Below, piece by piece: positions 51,166 to 59,824 of a DNA stretch of 64,000 nucleotides. Origin of the DNA: Paenibacillus sp. PastM-3 (GTDB taxonomy: Bacteria; Bacillota; Bacilli; Paenibacillales; Paenibacillaceae); the NCBI RefSeq assembly GCF_029893965.1, contig NZ_JARXXP010000024.1:1-64000 (forward strand). Direction: 5' to 3'. Numbering within the stretch: the stretch's first letter is position 1; every line of letters starts with the position of its first letter. Both the position numbers and the translations under genes were made by a program. The notes below the pieces were generated by a model. It was given only the letters and a program-made list of their open reading frames with translations, did not search any database and was not told the DNA's origin.

Positions 51166-52020
51166 TTACTTGCTGCTCCCTGTACTGCCGAGCAGCTGCT
51201 GCAGGATGTCCTTGAAATCCACCGCCGTCCGGGGAGCCGGGTATCCTGCCGTCAGACAGCCGGGCAGGCTGTACCACAGATCAGCCAGCAGCGGCAGGCC
51301 GAGGCCGGCTGCCTGCAGCGCCGCGTGTCCGGCAAAAATCTCCCCGGGCGTCCCCTCAGCCAGGCAGCTTCCGCGGTCCAGCACAATAATCCAGTCCGCC
51401 CAGCGGTAAGCCAGGTTCATATCGTGTGTTGCCATTACAATTGTCGTACCCGCGGCATGGATGTTCTCCAGACCGGAGAGCAGCTGCGCTTCAGACATTG
51501 GGTCCAGATAGGCTGTCGGCTCATCGAGCAGAATCAGCTCCGGCTCCATCGCCAGCACACCCGCAAGTGCGGTCCGCTTTTTCTGGCCCAGGCTGAGCTG
51601 ATGGACCGGCTTGTCTTTGAACTCCTCCAGCTTCAGCAGTTCAATCACTTCACTGCAGCGCCGGCGGATCTCCCTTTCATCCATCCCGGTACCCCGCAGC
51701 CCGAAAGAAATATCATCCTGCGGGGTACTCAGGATCAGCTGCTGCTCGGGGTCCTGGAACACCAACCCCGCAGTGCGCCGCAGCCGGGCCAGCTCCTTGC
51801 GCGTATAAGCGAGCGGTCTGCCCGATACTGTAATGCAGCCCTGCTGCGGGCGCAGCACACCGACGGCATGCAGGAACAGCGTAGATTTGCCTGAGCCGTT
51901 ATGGCCAAGCACTGCCGTTCTGCTTCCCTTTGGAACCTTAAAGCTCAGCTCCTTCAGGGCAGGCTCCGCCGTGTCCGGATAACGGAACACGACACCGTCA
52001 AAAGACAGACTGTATTCCAT
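51166..52020 (-). CDS. cbiO: Cobalt ECF transporter ATPase
   Basis: This 284-residue ABC ATPase has Walker A (GHNGSGKST), the Q-loop FQDPEQQL, signature LSLGQKKRTALAG and Walker B ELILLDEPTAYLD. With CbiM, CbiN and CbiQ upstream it powers Co2+ uptake. A gap of about 97 bases separates it from cbiQ; I saw no separate promoter there. Confidence 0.95.
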   Translation of the reverse strand: MEYSLSFDGVVFRYPDTAEPALKELSFKVPKGSRTAVLGHNGSGKSTLFLHAVGVLRPQQGCITVSGRPLAYTRKELARLRRTAGLVFQDPEQQLILSTPQDDISFGLRGTGMDEREIRRRCSEVIELLKLEEFKDKPVHQLSLGQKKRTALAGVLAMEPELILLDEPTAYLDPMSEAQLLSGLENIHAAGTTIVMATHDMNLAYRWADWIIVLDRGSCLAEGTPGEIFAGHAALQAAGLGLPLLADLWYSLPGCLTAGYPAPRTAVDFKDILQQLLGSTGSSK

Positions 52021-52117
52021 ATTTGATGCAATCTCCTTAATTCCGGGCTAATCCCGGCAGAATGATTTCCCTGTGCGGAATCTCCCGGGCCTTTCAGCCT
52101 CCGCCTAACGCCGTCTT

Positions 52118-52900
52118 CTAAAGACCTGCAATCCACCACTGTGCGAGCAGCAGCAACACAATGCCCGCATAGGCCTGCAAAGAATATTTAAGCGGTACCG
52201 GCCGCGGTACATAAGGCGGCAGCATGATTTCCCCGGTAAACCCGCGGGCTGTCAGCCCCTGCGACAGTCCGTAATAACGGCACATCGTACCGGCAAACAG
52301 CGCCCCTGCCATTTCAGCAGTCTCATGCAACTTGTCCCGGAAGCCCCTTTTCCCGCCGCGCAGTGTCCGGGCCAGCAGCATGCCCTGCGCCGTGTCCCCG
52401 AGTATGAACAGGAAACGGTACATAATCAGCATCAGCTCCAGCACAATCTGCGGCATCCGCAGCCTGCGGAGCACTTGGAGAAGCTCATGGAACGGCGTTG
52501 TAAAAATAAGGAACAGGAAACAGCTCATGCAGGCGGCCACCCTCGCCAACAGCAGTCCGGCACGCTGCAGCCCGTCTGCCGTAATGTATAGCGGCAGATC
52601 CGGAAGCTGAAAAAGCCCCGCTGCCTGGCCGCCTGCAGGCTGTCCGAATTCCAGCAGCAGCGCCGGCATGCTCAGAACGCAGAACAGCAGCGCCGTACCG
52701 GACAGCAGCCCGTAGACACGCAGCGGAATTCGGGCATAGAATGTACACCATACCATCATCCAGACCGTAATCACGGCCTGCAGTACCGGATGCAGCGTGC
52801 AGGCAAGGACGAACATTAGCGCAGCGAACAGGCTTTTCCACATGGGAGACAGCTGGCGCAATGCATTCATGGATACACAGGCATCAATTCTTCTGATCAT
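52118..52900 (-). CDS. cbiQ: Cobalt ECF transporter transmembrane component
   Basis: This 260-residue T component has several membrane segments and the coupling-helix motifs around MLLARTLRGGKRGF and SQGLTARGF. It starts inside the cbiN gene, overlapping by 17 bases, which fits coupling of partner expression. Confidence 0.93.
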   Translation of the reverse strand: MIRRIDACVSMNALRQLSPMWKSLFAALMFVLACTLHPVLQAVITVWMMVWCTFYARIPLRVYGLLSGTALLFCVLSMPALLLEFGQPAGGQAAGLFQLPDLPLYITADGLQRAGLLLARVAACMSCFLFLIFTTPFHELLQVLRRLRMPQIVLELMLIMYRFLFILGDTAQGMLLARTLRGGKRGFRDKLHETAEMAGALFAGTMCRYYGLSQGLTARGFTGEIMLPPYVPRPVPLKYSLQAYAGIVLLLLAQWWIAGL

Positions 52901-53180
52901 TCAGCTTCTGCCGGTCCTGCCTGCCTCTCAGCAGTCCTATGGTGTACCCGATCACTCCGGCTCCGATTGCCGCCTGCAGCGCAAACAGCATGCTTTCCGT
53001 TTCACCCGGCAGCTCCGTCAGCGGTTCAAACCAGGGCTTATAGTCCGGGGCAATCTCGGTGATTATTCCCTCCGCGGCATCATCGGCTCCGCCGAACTCC
53101 CCGTTCACAAACAGCAGCGGCAGCACAACCAGAAGGACGACCGCAAGCAGCATCAGTCCGTTTTTCCATATGCTTTTCAT
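52884..53180 (-). CDS. cbiN: Cobalt ECF transporter subunit CbiN
   Basis: This 98-residue protein has two membrane segments flanking an external loop with FGGADDAAEGIITEIAPDYKPWFEPL, the usual CbiN arrangement. It assists metal loading into CbiM. Its ATG touches the cbiM stop. Confidence 0.93.
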   Translation of the reverse strand: MKSIWKNGLMLLAVVLLVVLPLLFVNGEFGGADDAAEGIITEIAPDYKPWFEPLTELPGETESMLFALQAAIGAGVIGYTIGLLRGRQDRQKLNDQKN

Positions 53181-53944
53181 TACTGGCTTCCCCCTTTGGT
53201 TTGCCGTTTGAGCAGCGACAGCTCATTCGGACTGTACGACTTCAGCCAGTTCCACAGCAGCACGGTCAGCAGCCCTTCACTTACCGCCAGCGGAATCTGG
53301 GTTACAGCAAAAATCCCGCCGAATTTCATGAGTGAGCCGAGCACCCCGCCGTCCGCCTCCGGAAAAGCAACAGCCAGCTGGAACGATGTCACCACATAGG
53401 TCATCAGATCAGCGGCCGCAGCGGCACAGAATACGGCCAGCTTTTCACGGTCGCCGGATTTCATGATCAGCCTGTACACCGCATAGCCGGCAAACGGTCC
53501 GGCCACCGCCATCGAAAAGGCATTTGCCCCGAGTGTCGTTATGCCGCCGTGCGCCAGCAATAGCGCCTGGAACAGCAGCACTACCGAGCCGATTACACTC
53601 ATGGGCAGCGGACCCAGCATGATTGCGCCGAGGCCTGTCCCGGTCGGGTGGGAGCTGGTGCCGGTGACAGAGGGCATTTTGAGCGCCGACAGCACAAAGG
53701 TGAATGCCCCGGACAAGCCGAGCAGCAGCTTCAGCTCCGGGTTATCCCTGGTCATATGGTTCAGCCTGACAATGCCCAGCACAAAAAACGGGATAAACAC
53801 TGCCCACCAGAAGACAGCCCAGCCTACAGGTAAAAATCCCTCCATGATGTGCATCGCTGCCGCCGTGTCCGGTTCATTCAGCACAAAATAGACGGTAAAT
53901 CCCGCAATCAGCGCTGCAAAACGCCAAAATCCGCTTTTCCCCAT
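53180..53944 (-). CDS. cbiM: Cobalt ECF transporter substrate-binding component CbiM
   Basis: This 254-residue S component has an export-type N-terminal helix, then the metal-binding segment AAMHIMEGFLPVGWAVFWW. CbiM binds Co2+ through its processed N-terminal Met-His. I start at MGKSGFWRF, preceded by GGAAGGGG; 29 further codons upstream run through the riboswitch terminator and are not protein. It is the first gene of the operon. Confidence 0.95.
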   Translation of the reverse strand: MGKSGFWRFAALIAGFTVYFVLNEPDTAAAMHIMEGFLPVGWAVFWWAVFIPFFVLGIVRLNHMTRDNPELKLLLGLSGAFTFVLSALKMPSVTGTSSHPTGTGLGAIMLGPLPMSVIGSVVLLFQALLLAHGGITTLGANAFSMAVAGPFAGYAVYRLIMKSGDREKLAVFCAAAAADLMTYVVTSFQLAVAFPEADGGVLGSLMKFGGIFAVTQIPLAVSEGLLTVLLWNWLKSYSPNELSLLKRQTKGGSQ

Positions 53945-53987
53945 ACCTTTTCCCCTTCCAATTTCACTGTTTTGTACAGTTGCAGAC

Positions 53988-54300
53988 CAAAAACTCCCGC
54001 CCTTTGAGGGGCGGGAGTATATGTACGTCATCAGGTATGCAAAAGAGAGCCCCCCTGCTCGCAGCAGTGCCGGACGTCCTCAATTCCTGAACCTATTCGT
54101 ACACCGCTCCTATCCGCGTAGAGTCGTGGTGTGCGCTTACAAGGTAGGTCTCCTGGCTCGAAATCATAACGCCCTGCCCCGTCTTCCCCGGTACTTGCCC
54201 GAGTGACATGCTGAAGCCTGGCTCTTTCTTACAGTGGCGGGACCGCTCGGGAGTTGCACCCGATTCCCTGTTACCCCTTGCTCTGGCAAGGGCACCTTGT
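53988..54300 (-). ncRNA. Cobalamin (B12) riboswitch
   Basis: The aptamer lies at 54300-54139 on the minus strand, closed by ACAAGG/CCTTGT. It contains GGGAATCGGGTGCAACTCCCG, GCGGTCCCGCCACTGT and the B12 box AGCCAGGAGACCT (54158-54146). A terminator with a perfect 10-bp stem (ACTCCCGCCC / GGGCGGGAGT, 53993-54018) and a T run precedes cbiM. Adenosylcobalamin should stop transcription of the operon. Confidence 0.95.
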
Positions 54301-54389
54301 TCGCTGGCTATTTTATCGAGTACATTATATTAGTCTGCGGACAAGCTTGTCTGTGATAAAAGTGAACTTGAAGCTTTCTTTGATTTGGC

Positions 54390-54433
54390 TTGTGTAAAAT
54401 CGTTTTAACTAATATAATTATTAATTAATTAAC
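54390..54433 (+). promoter_or_regulatory. Promoter and operator-like element of the ArsR-type gene
   Basis: TTGTGT (54390-54395), a 17-base spacer and TATAAT (54413-54418) form a promoter. The -10 lies inside a 24-bp AT-rich element (54410-54433, starting TAATATAA and ending TTAAC) that recurs upstream of abfA with 21 of 24 bases identical. Confidence 0.6.
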
Positions 54434-54451
54434 ATGTAACGGAGGTTCACC

Positions 54452-55372
54452 ATGAAACTTGATCTTACCGAAGACTCTCTGCCGGTCTATGAAGCCTTAT
54501 CCAGTGCAGTACGCCTGCACATGCTCCGGCTCCTTGCGGTACAGCCGATGAACGTCAAGGAGCTGGCCGGTGCAGTGAATCTCAGCAGTGCCATCATGAC
54601 GATGCATGTGCGCAAGCTGGAGGCGGCCGGGCTGATTACTACCCATATGGCTCCCGGAAAGAGCGGACTGCAGAAGATTTGCTCCCTTGCGGCCGAGCGG
54701 GCTGAAATTCTCTTCCCGGCCCCGGACAAAACAGAGCGCAAAGCCCACCGCAAGGAGATTCCTGTCGGACATTACTCCGACTTCCAGATTGAACCGACCT
54801 GCGGTCTTGCCACCACCTCACAGGTGATCGGCAGCTTCGACGATCCGCGCTACTTCTGGGATATGGAGCGGATGAATGCCGGCATTCTCTGGTTCGGTAA
54901 AGGCTTTGTCGAATACAAAATCCCGAATTTCCTGTTATCCAGCCAGCAGCCGGAGGAGCTTGCAATTACAATGGAAATCGCCTCCGAGGCACCGTCGATC
55001 AATAATAACTGGCCTTCGGACATCACCTTTACCCTGAACGGCACCGTGCTCGGCTTCTGGACGAGTCCAGGCGACTACGGCGACAGCCGCGGCAAGTATA
55101 CCCCCTCCTGGTGGCCTGCGCTTACCAACCAGTACGGGCTGCTGAAGCAGCTGCGCATAACGCCGAAGGGAACCTTCATGGACGGCCTCAAGCTCTCAGA
55201 TATTACACTCGATCAAGTCGGCATCCGTGACAAGCAATGGACCTTCCGCCTCTCGGTTGAGGAGGATGCCGAGCATATCGGCGGACTCACCCTGTTCGGC
55301 AAAGGCTTCGGCAACTACAACGACGATCTGGTCGTTGAGCTGTTCTATACGGATGGCGCATCAGCCGGTTAA
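54452..55372 (+). CDS. ArsR-type regulator with a C-terminal sugar-linked domain
   Basis: This 306-residue protein has an N-terminal ArsR-like winged helix (about 10-75; SSAVRLHMLRLLAVQPMNVK, then LSSAIMTMHVRKLEAAGLIT). A long C-terminal part of beta type follows (about 105-300; WDMERMNAGILWFGKGFVEY, PSWWPALTNQYGLLKQLR). No metal-binding cysteine pair typical of ArsR sensors is seen. The convergent gene beyond the DUF6171-like gene is abfA, and both start regions share one element, so it probably represses or activates abfA and itself in response to a carbohydrate. That link is inferred. Confidence 0.75.
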   Translation: MKLDLTEDSLPVYEALSSAVRLHMLRLLAVQPMNVKELAGAVNLSSAIMTMHVRKLEAAGLITTHMAPGKSGLQKICSLAAERAEILFPAPDKTERKAHRKEIPVGHYSDFQIEPTCGLATTSQVIGSFDDPRYFWDMERMNAGILWFGKGFVEYKIPNFLLSSQQPEELAITMEIASEAPSINNNWPSDITFTLNGTVLGFWTSPGDYGDSRGKYTPSWWPALTNQYGLLKQLRITPKGTFMDGLKLSDITLDQVGIRDKQWTFRLSVEEDAEHIGGLTLFGKGFGNYNDDLVVELFYTDGASAG

Positions 55373-55453
55373 CATCACCGGTAAGCAATACATTACAGCG
55401 GTATCTGTCCGCTGCGGCCCGTCTGCAGCGGAATCTCTGCAACCTTACAAGCA

Positions 55454-55510
55454 CAAAAACAGCGGCAGCCGCGGACGTATCTCCTCGTCCATGACTGCCG
55501 CTGCTTTGTA
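55454..55510. terminator. Bidirectional terminator
   Basis: CAGCGGCAG (55460-55468) pairs with CTGCCGCTG (55495-55503), with GGACG/CGTCC inside. It has A-rich and T-rich flanks, between the ArsR-type gene and the convergent small cysteine-rich gene. Confidence 0.65.
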
Positions 55511-55560
55511 TTATGCGGGTTGCCGCCCGCATATCTAAGTGCCTGAAGCGCCGTTGCCGC

Positions 55561-55848
55561 TTATTCCCCCGCAGGCACGGGCATTGGCTGCCACAGCCCG
55601 CCCCCCGGCAGGGGGCAGCCGCGCGCCTTCAGGCGGGCGACGACGGGGATGATGCAGCCGCAGGCTGTACAGGTCACGCCGTCCTGCAGCTTGGGACATG
55701 CTGTGCAGATCGCGTAACGTTCGGCATATACATCCTCCGGGGCGGTGTTATCCGGATTAAACATGGAGGACGCCAGAATCCGGGCAATCTGCGCCTCCGT
55801 AACCTTGTATTCTTCCCGGCAGCCCTTGCAGGCAGAAGCTGTACTCAT
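55561..55848 (-). CDS. 95-residue cysteine-rich protein, DUF6171-like
   Basis: Cysteine pairs at CKGC (7-10), CTAC (48-51), and CTAC-GC (60-65) suggest a small metal-binding ribbon. The central part ITEAQIARILASS-type sequence is helical. I think it belongs to the DUF6171 group seen in Paenibacillus, often near or within abfA loci, but the assignment is from memory. It is 16 bases after abfA on the same strand and could be co-transcribed. Confidence 0.65.
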   Translation of the reverse strand: MSTASACKGCREEYKVTEAQIARILASSMFNPDNTAPEDVYAERYAICTACPKLQDGVTCTACGCIIPVVARLKARGCPLPGGGLWQPMPVPAGE

Positions 55849-55864
55849 CCTAAGATCACCTTCT

Positions 55865-57361
55865 TCAGGCTTTCGGCTTAATGGCCAGTACGGTCACCGA
55901 CATCGGAGCCAGCTCCAGGCTGATTATGCCATCTTCCAGGCTAAAGGCCGTGAACGGCTGCGGAGCCACCGCTTCCGGATCACTGAAGGTATTGTGCGCA
56001 TCAATAGAGGCTCCGGCCAGTGTTGTGCCGGTAATTTCAACCTCCTGGCCGGCCAGTCCGCGCAGCTCCAGCGGCAGCTTGGCCGCTGCTGCATGATTCA
56101 GGTTGCACAGGCTCACATGAATCACACCCTCTGCATTGACGGAAGCGGATGCGGACACTTCCGGAATTTCGCTGCCCTCGAAGCTGTAAACTCCGCTCTC
56201 CAGAGCCAGATCCAGCAGCTGCGCATCCTGATGCACCTTGTACATGTTGAACACATGGTACGTAGGGGTCAGGAGCATTTTATCGCCTTCGGTAAGAATG
56301 ACAGCCTGCAGCACGTTTATCGTCTGGGCAATGTTCGCCATCCGCACCCGGTCGCTGTGCTTGTGGAAAATATTCAGGGTCAGCCCGGCAACCAGCGCAT
56401 CGCGGATCGAGTTCTGCTGATACAGGAAGCCCGGATTCGTGCCCGGCTCCACATCATACCAGGTCCCCCATTCATCGACGATCAGGCCGACGCGTTTCTC
56501 CGGATCGTACTTATCCATAATAACGCTGTGGCGGGTAACCAGCTCATCCATACGAAGCGCCGCTTTCAGAGTGGAGAACCACTCCTTGGCTTCAAACCCG
56601 GTGGCCGCCCCCTTGTTGTTCCATTCACCCGTCGGGATAGTGTAATAATGCAGAGTCAGCGAGTCCATGAACCGGGTTGCTTCACGCATGAGCACTTCCG
56701 TCCAGTTGTAGTCATCCACATTTGCGCCGCAGGCGATCCGGTGGATCTTGTTGTCACCGTAGTTGCGTACATAAGTCTGGTAACGGCGGTACAGATCAGC
56801 ATAATATTCAGGACGCATGTTGCCGCCGCAGCCCCAGTTCTCATTCCCCACGCCAAAATAGGATACGCTCCAAGGCTCCTCACGGCCGTTCTCCTTGCGC
56901 AGCTCCGCCATCGGGGACACGCCGTTAAAGGTCAGGTACTCCACCCATTCGGACATTTCCTGAACGGTGCCGCTGCCCACATTACCGTTGATGTACGGTT
57001 CACACTCCAGCATGGCGCACAGCTCCATAAATTCATGGGTGCCAAAATGGTTGTTCTCCACCGTGCCGCCCCAATGTGTATTGATCATCCGTTTACGGCC
57101 TTCACGCGGACCGATGCCGTCCTTCCAGTGGTACTCGTCGGCAAAACAGCCGCCCGGCCAGCGGAGCACCGGAATCTTAATTTCTTTAAGCGCTTCCACA
57201 ACATCGTTGCGGATACCCTTCGTATTCGGAATCGGCGAATCCTCCCCTACCCAGATCCCTTCATAAATACAGCGTCCCAGATGTTCGGAGAAATGCCCAT
57301 AAATATTGCGGTTAATTGTGCTTTTGCGGATGTCTGCATTCAGTACTGCTCGCTGAGCCAT
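55865..57361 (-). CDS. abfA: GH51 alpha-L-arabinofuranosidase
   Basis: This 498-residue intracellular enzyme releases arabinose from short arabino-oligosaccharides. Retaining GH51 residues are visible: acid/base glutamate in GVGNENWGCGG and nucleophile glutamate in LIVDEWGTWYD. The N-terminal IYGHFSEHLGRCIYEGIWVGE and PVLRWPGGCFADEYHW are family hallmarks. No signal peptide is present. It has a strong promoter and an element shared with the ArsR-type gene. Confidence 0.94.
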   Translation of the reverse strand: MAQRAVLNADIRKSTINRNIYGHFSEHLGRCIYEGIWVGEDSPIPNTKGIRNDVVEALKEIKIPVLRWPGGCFADEYHWKDGIGPREGRKRMINTHWGGTVENNHFGTHEFMELCAMLECEPYINGNVGSGTVQEMSEWVEYLTFNGVSPMAELRKENGREEPWSVSYFGVGNENWGCGGNMRPEYYADLYRRYQTYVRNYGDNKIHRIACGANVDDYNWTEVLMREATRFMDSLTLHYYTIPTGEWNNKGAATGFEAKEWFSTLKAALRMDELVTRHSVIMDKYDPEKRVGLIVDEWGTWYDVEPGTNPGFLYQQNSIRDALVAGLTLNIFHKHSDRVRMANIAQTINVLQAVILTEGDKMLLTPTYHVFNMYKVHQDAQLLDLALESGVYSFEGSEIPEVSASASVNAEGVIHVSLCNLNHAAAAKLPLELRGLAGQEVEITGTTLAGASIDAHNTFSDPEAVAPQPFTAFSLEDGIISLELAPMSVTVLAIKPKA

Positions 57362-57385
57362 AAAAAAATGCCACCTCTCATTAGT

Positions 57386-57409
57386 TAATATAAATATTAA
57401 TTATTAAAC
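57386..57409. promoter_or_regulatory. AT-rich element of abfA, second copy of the ArsR-gene element
   Basis: The 24 bases begin TAATATAA and end TTAAAC, matching the element at 54410-54433 at 21 of 24 positions. It lies between the abfA -10 box and start codon, a repressor-like position. Confidence 0.6.
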
Positions 57410-57421
57410 TCATATATTAAT

Positions 57422-57451
57422 ATTATAAGCACTGCCAGTTCCTTCCGTCAA
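57422..57451 (-). promoter_or_regulatory. Promoter of abfA
   Basis: On the minus strand TTGACG (57451-57446), an 18-base spacer and a perfect TATAAT (57427-57422). Confidence 0.7.
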
Positions 57452-57546
57452 TCTTTAAATCAAGGCTCCGATTGTTCCGGCTAATCTCGAAGTGCTATTA
57501 TAGCAGTGACGGCTTACAGCCAAATAAAGCAGACATGGAGAATATT

Positions 57547-57957
57547 ATGATCAGACCCATTTGTAAAGATATGATTATCTTAAGCCAGAAGTCCGTTCCG
57601 GCAACTAAAGAGGATCTCCAGATGCTGGATGACCTTCTGGACACACTGCGGGCCAATGCAGACCGGTGTGTCGGTTTGGCAGCTAACATGATTGGTATCA
57701 ACAAGCGAATTATTGCCTTCAGCATCGGGCCGGTACATGTAGGCATGATCAATCCGGTCATCACCAAGCGTAACGGCCCCTATGAAACAGAGGAAGGCTG
57801 TCTTTCCCTGGAAGGCGTACGGCATACGGTACGCTACAATTCCATTGAGGTCGAGTTCCTGGACCGCAACTTCAAGCAGCAAAAGCAGGTCTTTAGTGAT
57901 TTCACAGCCCAGATCATTCAGCATGAGGTCGATCACTGCGAAGGAATTATTATTTGA
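57547..57957 (+). CDS. def: Peptide deformylase-family protein, short variant
   Basis: This 136-residue protein has metal site motif II EEGCLSLEG (C85) and motif III QHEVDHCEG (H126, E127, H130). In motif I the usual GLAATQ or GLAAPQ glutamine is methionine (GLAANM, 43-48). It should remove N-formyl groups if active. The size is smaller than the main type I/II enzymes (about 165-185 residues), so it looks like a paralogue; the housekeeping copy would be elsewhere. I start at MIRPICK, preceded by GGAG at six bases. A terminator follows. Confidence 0.82.
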   Translation: MIRPICKDMIILSQKSVPATKEDLQMLDDLLDTLRANADRCVGLAANMIGINKRIIAFSIGPVHVGMINPVITKRNGPYETEEGCLSLEGVRHTVRYNSIEVEFLDRNFKQQKQVFSDFTAQIIQHEVDHCEGIII

Positions 57958-58007
57958 GTGCGGTAAAATAGCGGACTGCTCAAGTCCATTTTTTCCGGCA
58001 GCCATAC

Positions 58008-58054
58008 AAAAAAGCACCTTCAGACCGTAAACGGCCCAAAGGTGCTTTTTTTTT
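58008..58054. terminator. Bidirectional terminator after def and the exonuclease gene
   Basis: AAAAAAGCACCTT pairs with AAAGGTGCTTTTTTTT around a 17-base loop at about 58009-58052. Confidence 0.85.
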
Positions 58055-58111
58055 GTATTATGGAATAGAGTACCCGGCCTCCGTAAAGCCTTTTGCCCGG
58101 TGTCCTTGCGT

Positions 58112-59047
58112 TTAGCCCAAATCCCCCAGCTCGATCTGCACGATCCCGCGCTCATCACGGGCCTCGGCGATGCCGCCGATCAGATGCATCAGGCTGCCGA
58201 ACTCCAGCTCCTGGAATTTGCGGGCCGCCGTGTCGCGCTGCAGCTCCCACAGGCATTCCGCCAAAGTGCAGACCACCGGCACATCACAGCGGATTTCCGC
58301 CAGCTCGCGCGACAGATGCAGCATGTCCAGATCCGCTTCGATCTTGGAGCGTACGCCCTTGGGCAGGGCCTCCAGGTTCTCGATTACACCCTCTACGCTG
58401 CCGTATTCGGTCAGCAGCTTCAGGGCTGTTTTTTCGCCGATACCCTTGACGCCTGGATAGTTGTCGCTCGTATCACCCATGAAGCCCTTGAGGTCAATGA
58501 CCTGTCTTGGCGTAAGGCCCTTTTCCTCCAGCAGCTCTGCCGGGTCATATACTTTATAGTTGGAGCGGCCTTTTTTCATAATAACGACCTTGACGTTGTC
58601 GGTAACCAGCTGCAGCATATCATGATCACCGGTGAGAATGTAGACCTCGGACTCCCCGCCGTAGCAGGCAGCCAGCGTACCGATGCAGTCATCCGCCTCG
58701 TAGCCCGCCAGTCCGATATTCGGTACACCAAGCTCCGCTACCACTTCTTTTACCAGGTCAAACTGCGGAATCAGCTCCAGCGGCGCATCGATCCGGTTCG
58801 ATTTGTATCCGTCGTACTTCTCCGTGCGGAAGGTCCCCTTGCCCATATCCCAGCAGCAGACCACATGGGAAGGCTCAAACGTGCTCACCGCGTCGAAAAA
58901 ATACTGCAAAAATCCGTACACCGCATTGGTCGGAAGCCCGGCCTTCGTTTTGCGGATATATCCTCCATAAGAGGTCGCATAAAAGGCCCGGAACAGCAGA
59001 GCCATTCCATCGACGATCATTACCCGGCCCGTTGTTTCTGAACTCAT
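58112..59047 (-). CDS. 5'-3' exonuclease (YpcP type)
   Basis: This 311-residue FEN-family nuclease resembles the N-terminal domain of DNA polymerase I. Acidic metal ligands lie in VMIVDGMALLFRAF, GYEADDCIGTLAA, and LTGDHDMLQL and FMGDTSDNYPGVKGIGEKTA. The free-standing form corresponds to B. subtilis ExoR/YpcP, which removes RNA primers and flaps. It is the only gene of its unit. Confidence 0.92.
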   Translation of the reverse strand: MSSETTGRVMIVDGMALLFRAFYATSYGGYIRKTKAGLPTNAVYGFLQYFFDAVSTFEPSHVVCCWDMGKGTFRTEKYDGYKSNRIDAPLELIPQFDLVKEVVAELGVPNIGLAGYEADDCIGTLAACYGGESEVYILTGDHDMLQLVTDNVKVVIMKKGRSNYKVYDPAELLEEKGLTPRQVIDLKGFMGDTSDNYPGVKGIGEKTALKLLTEYGSVEGVIENLEALPKGVRSKIEADLDMLHLSRELAEIRCDVPVVCTLAECLWELQRDTAARKFQELEFGSLMHLIGGIAEARDERGIVQIELGDLG

Positions 59048-59154
59048 GTGTAACCTCTCCTTATTTTCCGTAAAATTAAGCGCGTACTGCGCCGTTACTA
59101 TGCTGTTAACTTACTTAGTCAGGATTACTGACTTTCCTCACTGCTGCCATGCTG

Positions 59155-59523
59155 CTATTCAGCGCTGCTCCAGGCATCCGCATATTGCTCTGCTTTAAAG
59201 CCGACTGTGACTTTTTTGCCGTCAGTAACCACGGGACGCTTGATCAGCATTCCATGAGCTGCCAGCAGCTCAAGCTGATCATCCTCACTGAGACCGGCCA
59301 GCTTGTCCTTCAGGCCCAATTCCTTATATACCTCACCGCTCGTATTAAAAAACTTCTTCAGCGGCAGGCCGCTGTTCGCCACAAGCACGCGAAGCTCCTC
59401 CACGGTGGGCGGCTGTTCGGCGATATGCTGAAGCTCAAGCTCATGCCCCTGCTCCTTAAGCCATTTCACCGCGCTGCGGCAGGTACTGCATTTAGGGTAT
59501 TGATAGACTTTTAAGTGACTCAT
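59155..59523 (-). CDS. ArsC/Spx-family thioredoxin-fold protein
   Basis: This 122-residue protein has a CxxC redox motif (YPKCSTCRSAVKWL) and the family segments LKKFFNTSG and IKRPVVTDG. It resembles YusI/YffB-type proteins more than Spx, because the C-terminal RNA polymerase-binding features of Spx are not evident. Arsenate reductase activity is uncertain. Confidence 0.85.
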   Translation of the reverse strand: MSHLKVYQYPKCSTCRSAVKWLKEQGHELELQHIAEQPPTVEELRVLVANSGLPLKKFFNTSGEVYKELGLKDKLAGLSEDDQLELLAAHGMLIKRPVVTDGKKVTVGFKAEQYADAWSSAE

Positions 59524-59596
59524 GACTTACTCCTTCGGTAATTGTTATGTCCGGGACTGGATCGTTCCTCATAAACCGAACCGCCCCTCTTTAACG

Positions 59597-59790
59597 GAAT
59601 TTAGTTGGAAAATCGCCAGCTAATTCTTCAAAAATCCACGCTTTGCAGAAATTAGTTGGAAATATGTTACTTAAAACCGGCGCTATCACTATAAATGGCT
59701 CTTATCGGCACAATTAGGTTACCTTTTTACACCTAATCAGCAATGGACGCTTAAATAGTTCGATTTAGTGGTCGAAAATCCACCTAGTTC
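59597..59790. repeat. Cluster of short TTAG-type imperfect hairpins
   Basis: Three dyads lie in this gap: TTAGTTGG/CCAGCTAA (59601-59623), ATTAGGT/ACCTAAT (59713-59737) and TTTAGTGG/CCACCTAG (59764-59787). A free half copy, ATTAGTTGGAAAT, lies at 59651. They have similar TTAG-G arms and A-rich loops, and no gene is visible between 59524 and 59824. This looks like a nest of short interspersed palindromes. Confidence 0.5.
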
Positions 59791-59824
59791 AGCCTCAGCA
59801 CAGTGACGGCGCATTCCGCCATAC

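Noticed and set aside
50344..51894. 516-codon plus-strand frame across cbiH60 and cbiO
   Set aside because: It spans two convincing minus-strand genes and their junction. It has no ribosome site and no recognisable motif. High-GC third positions explain the length.
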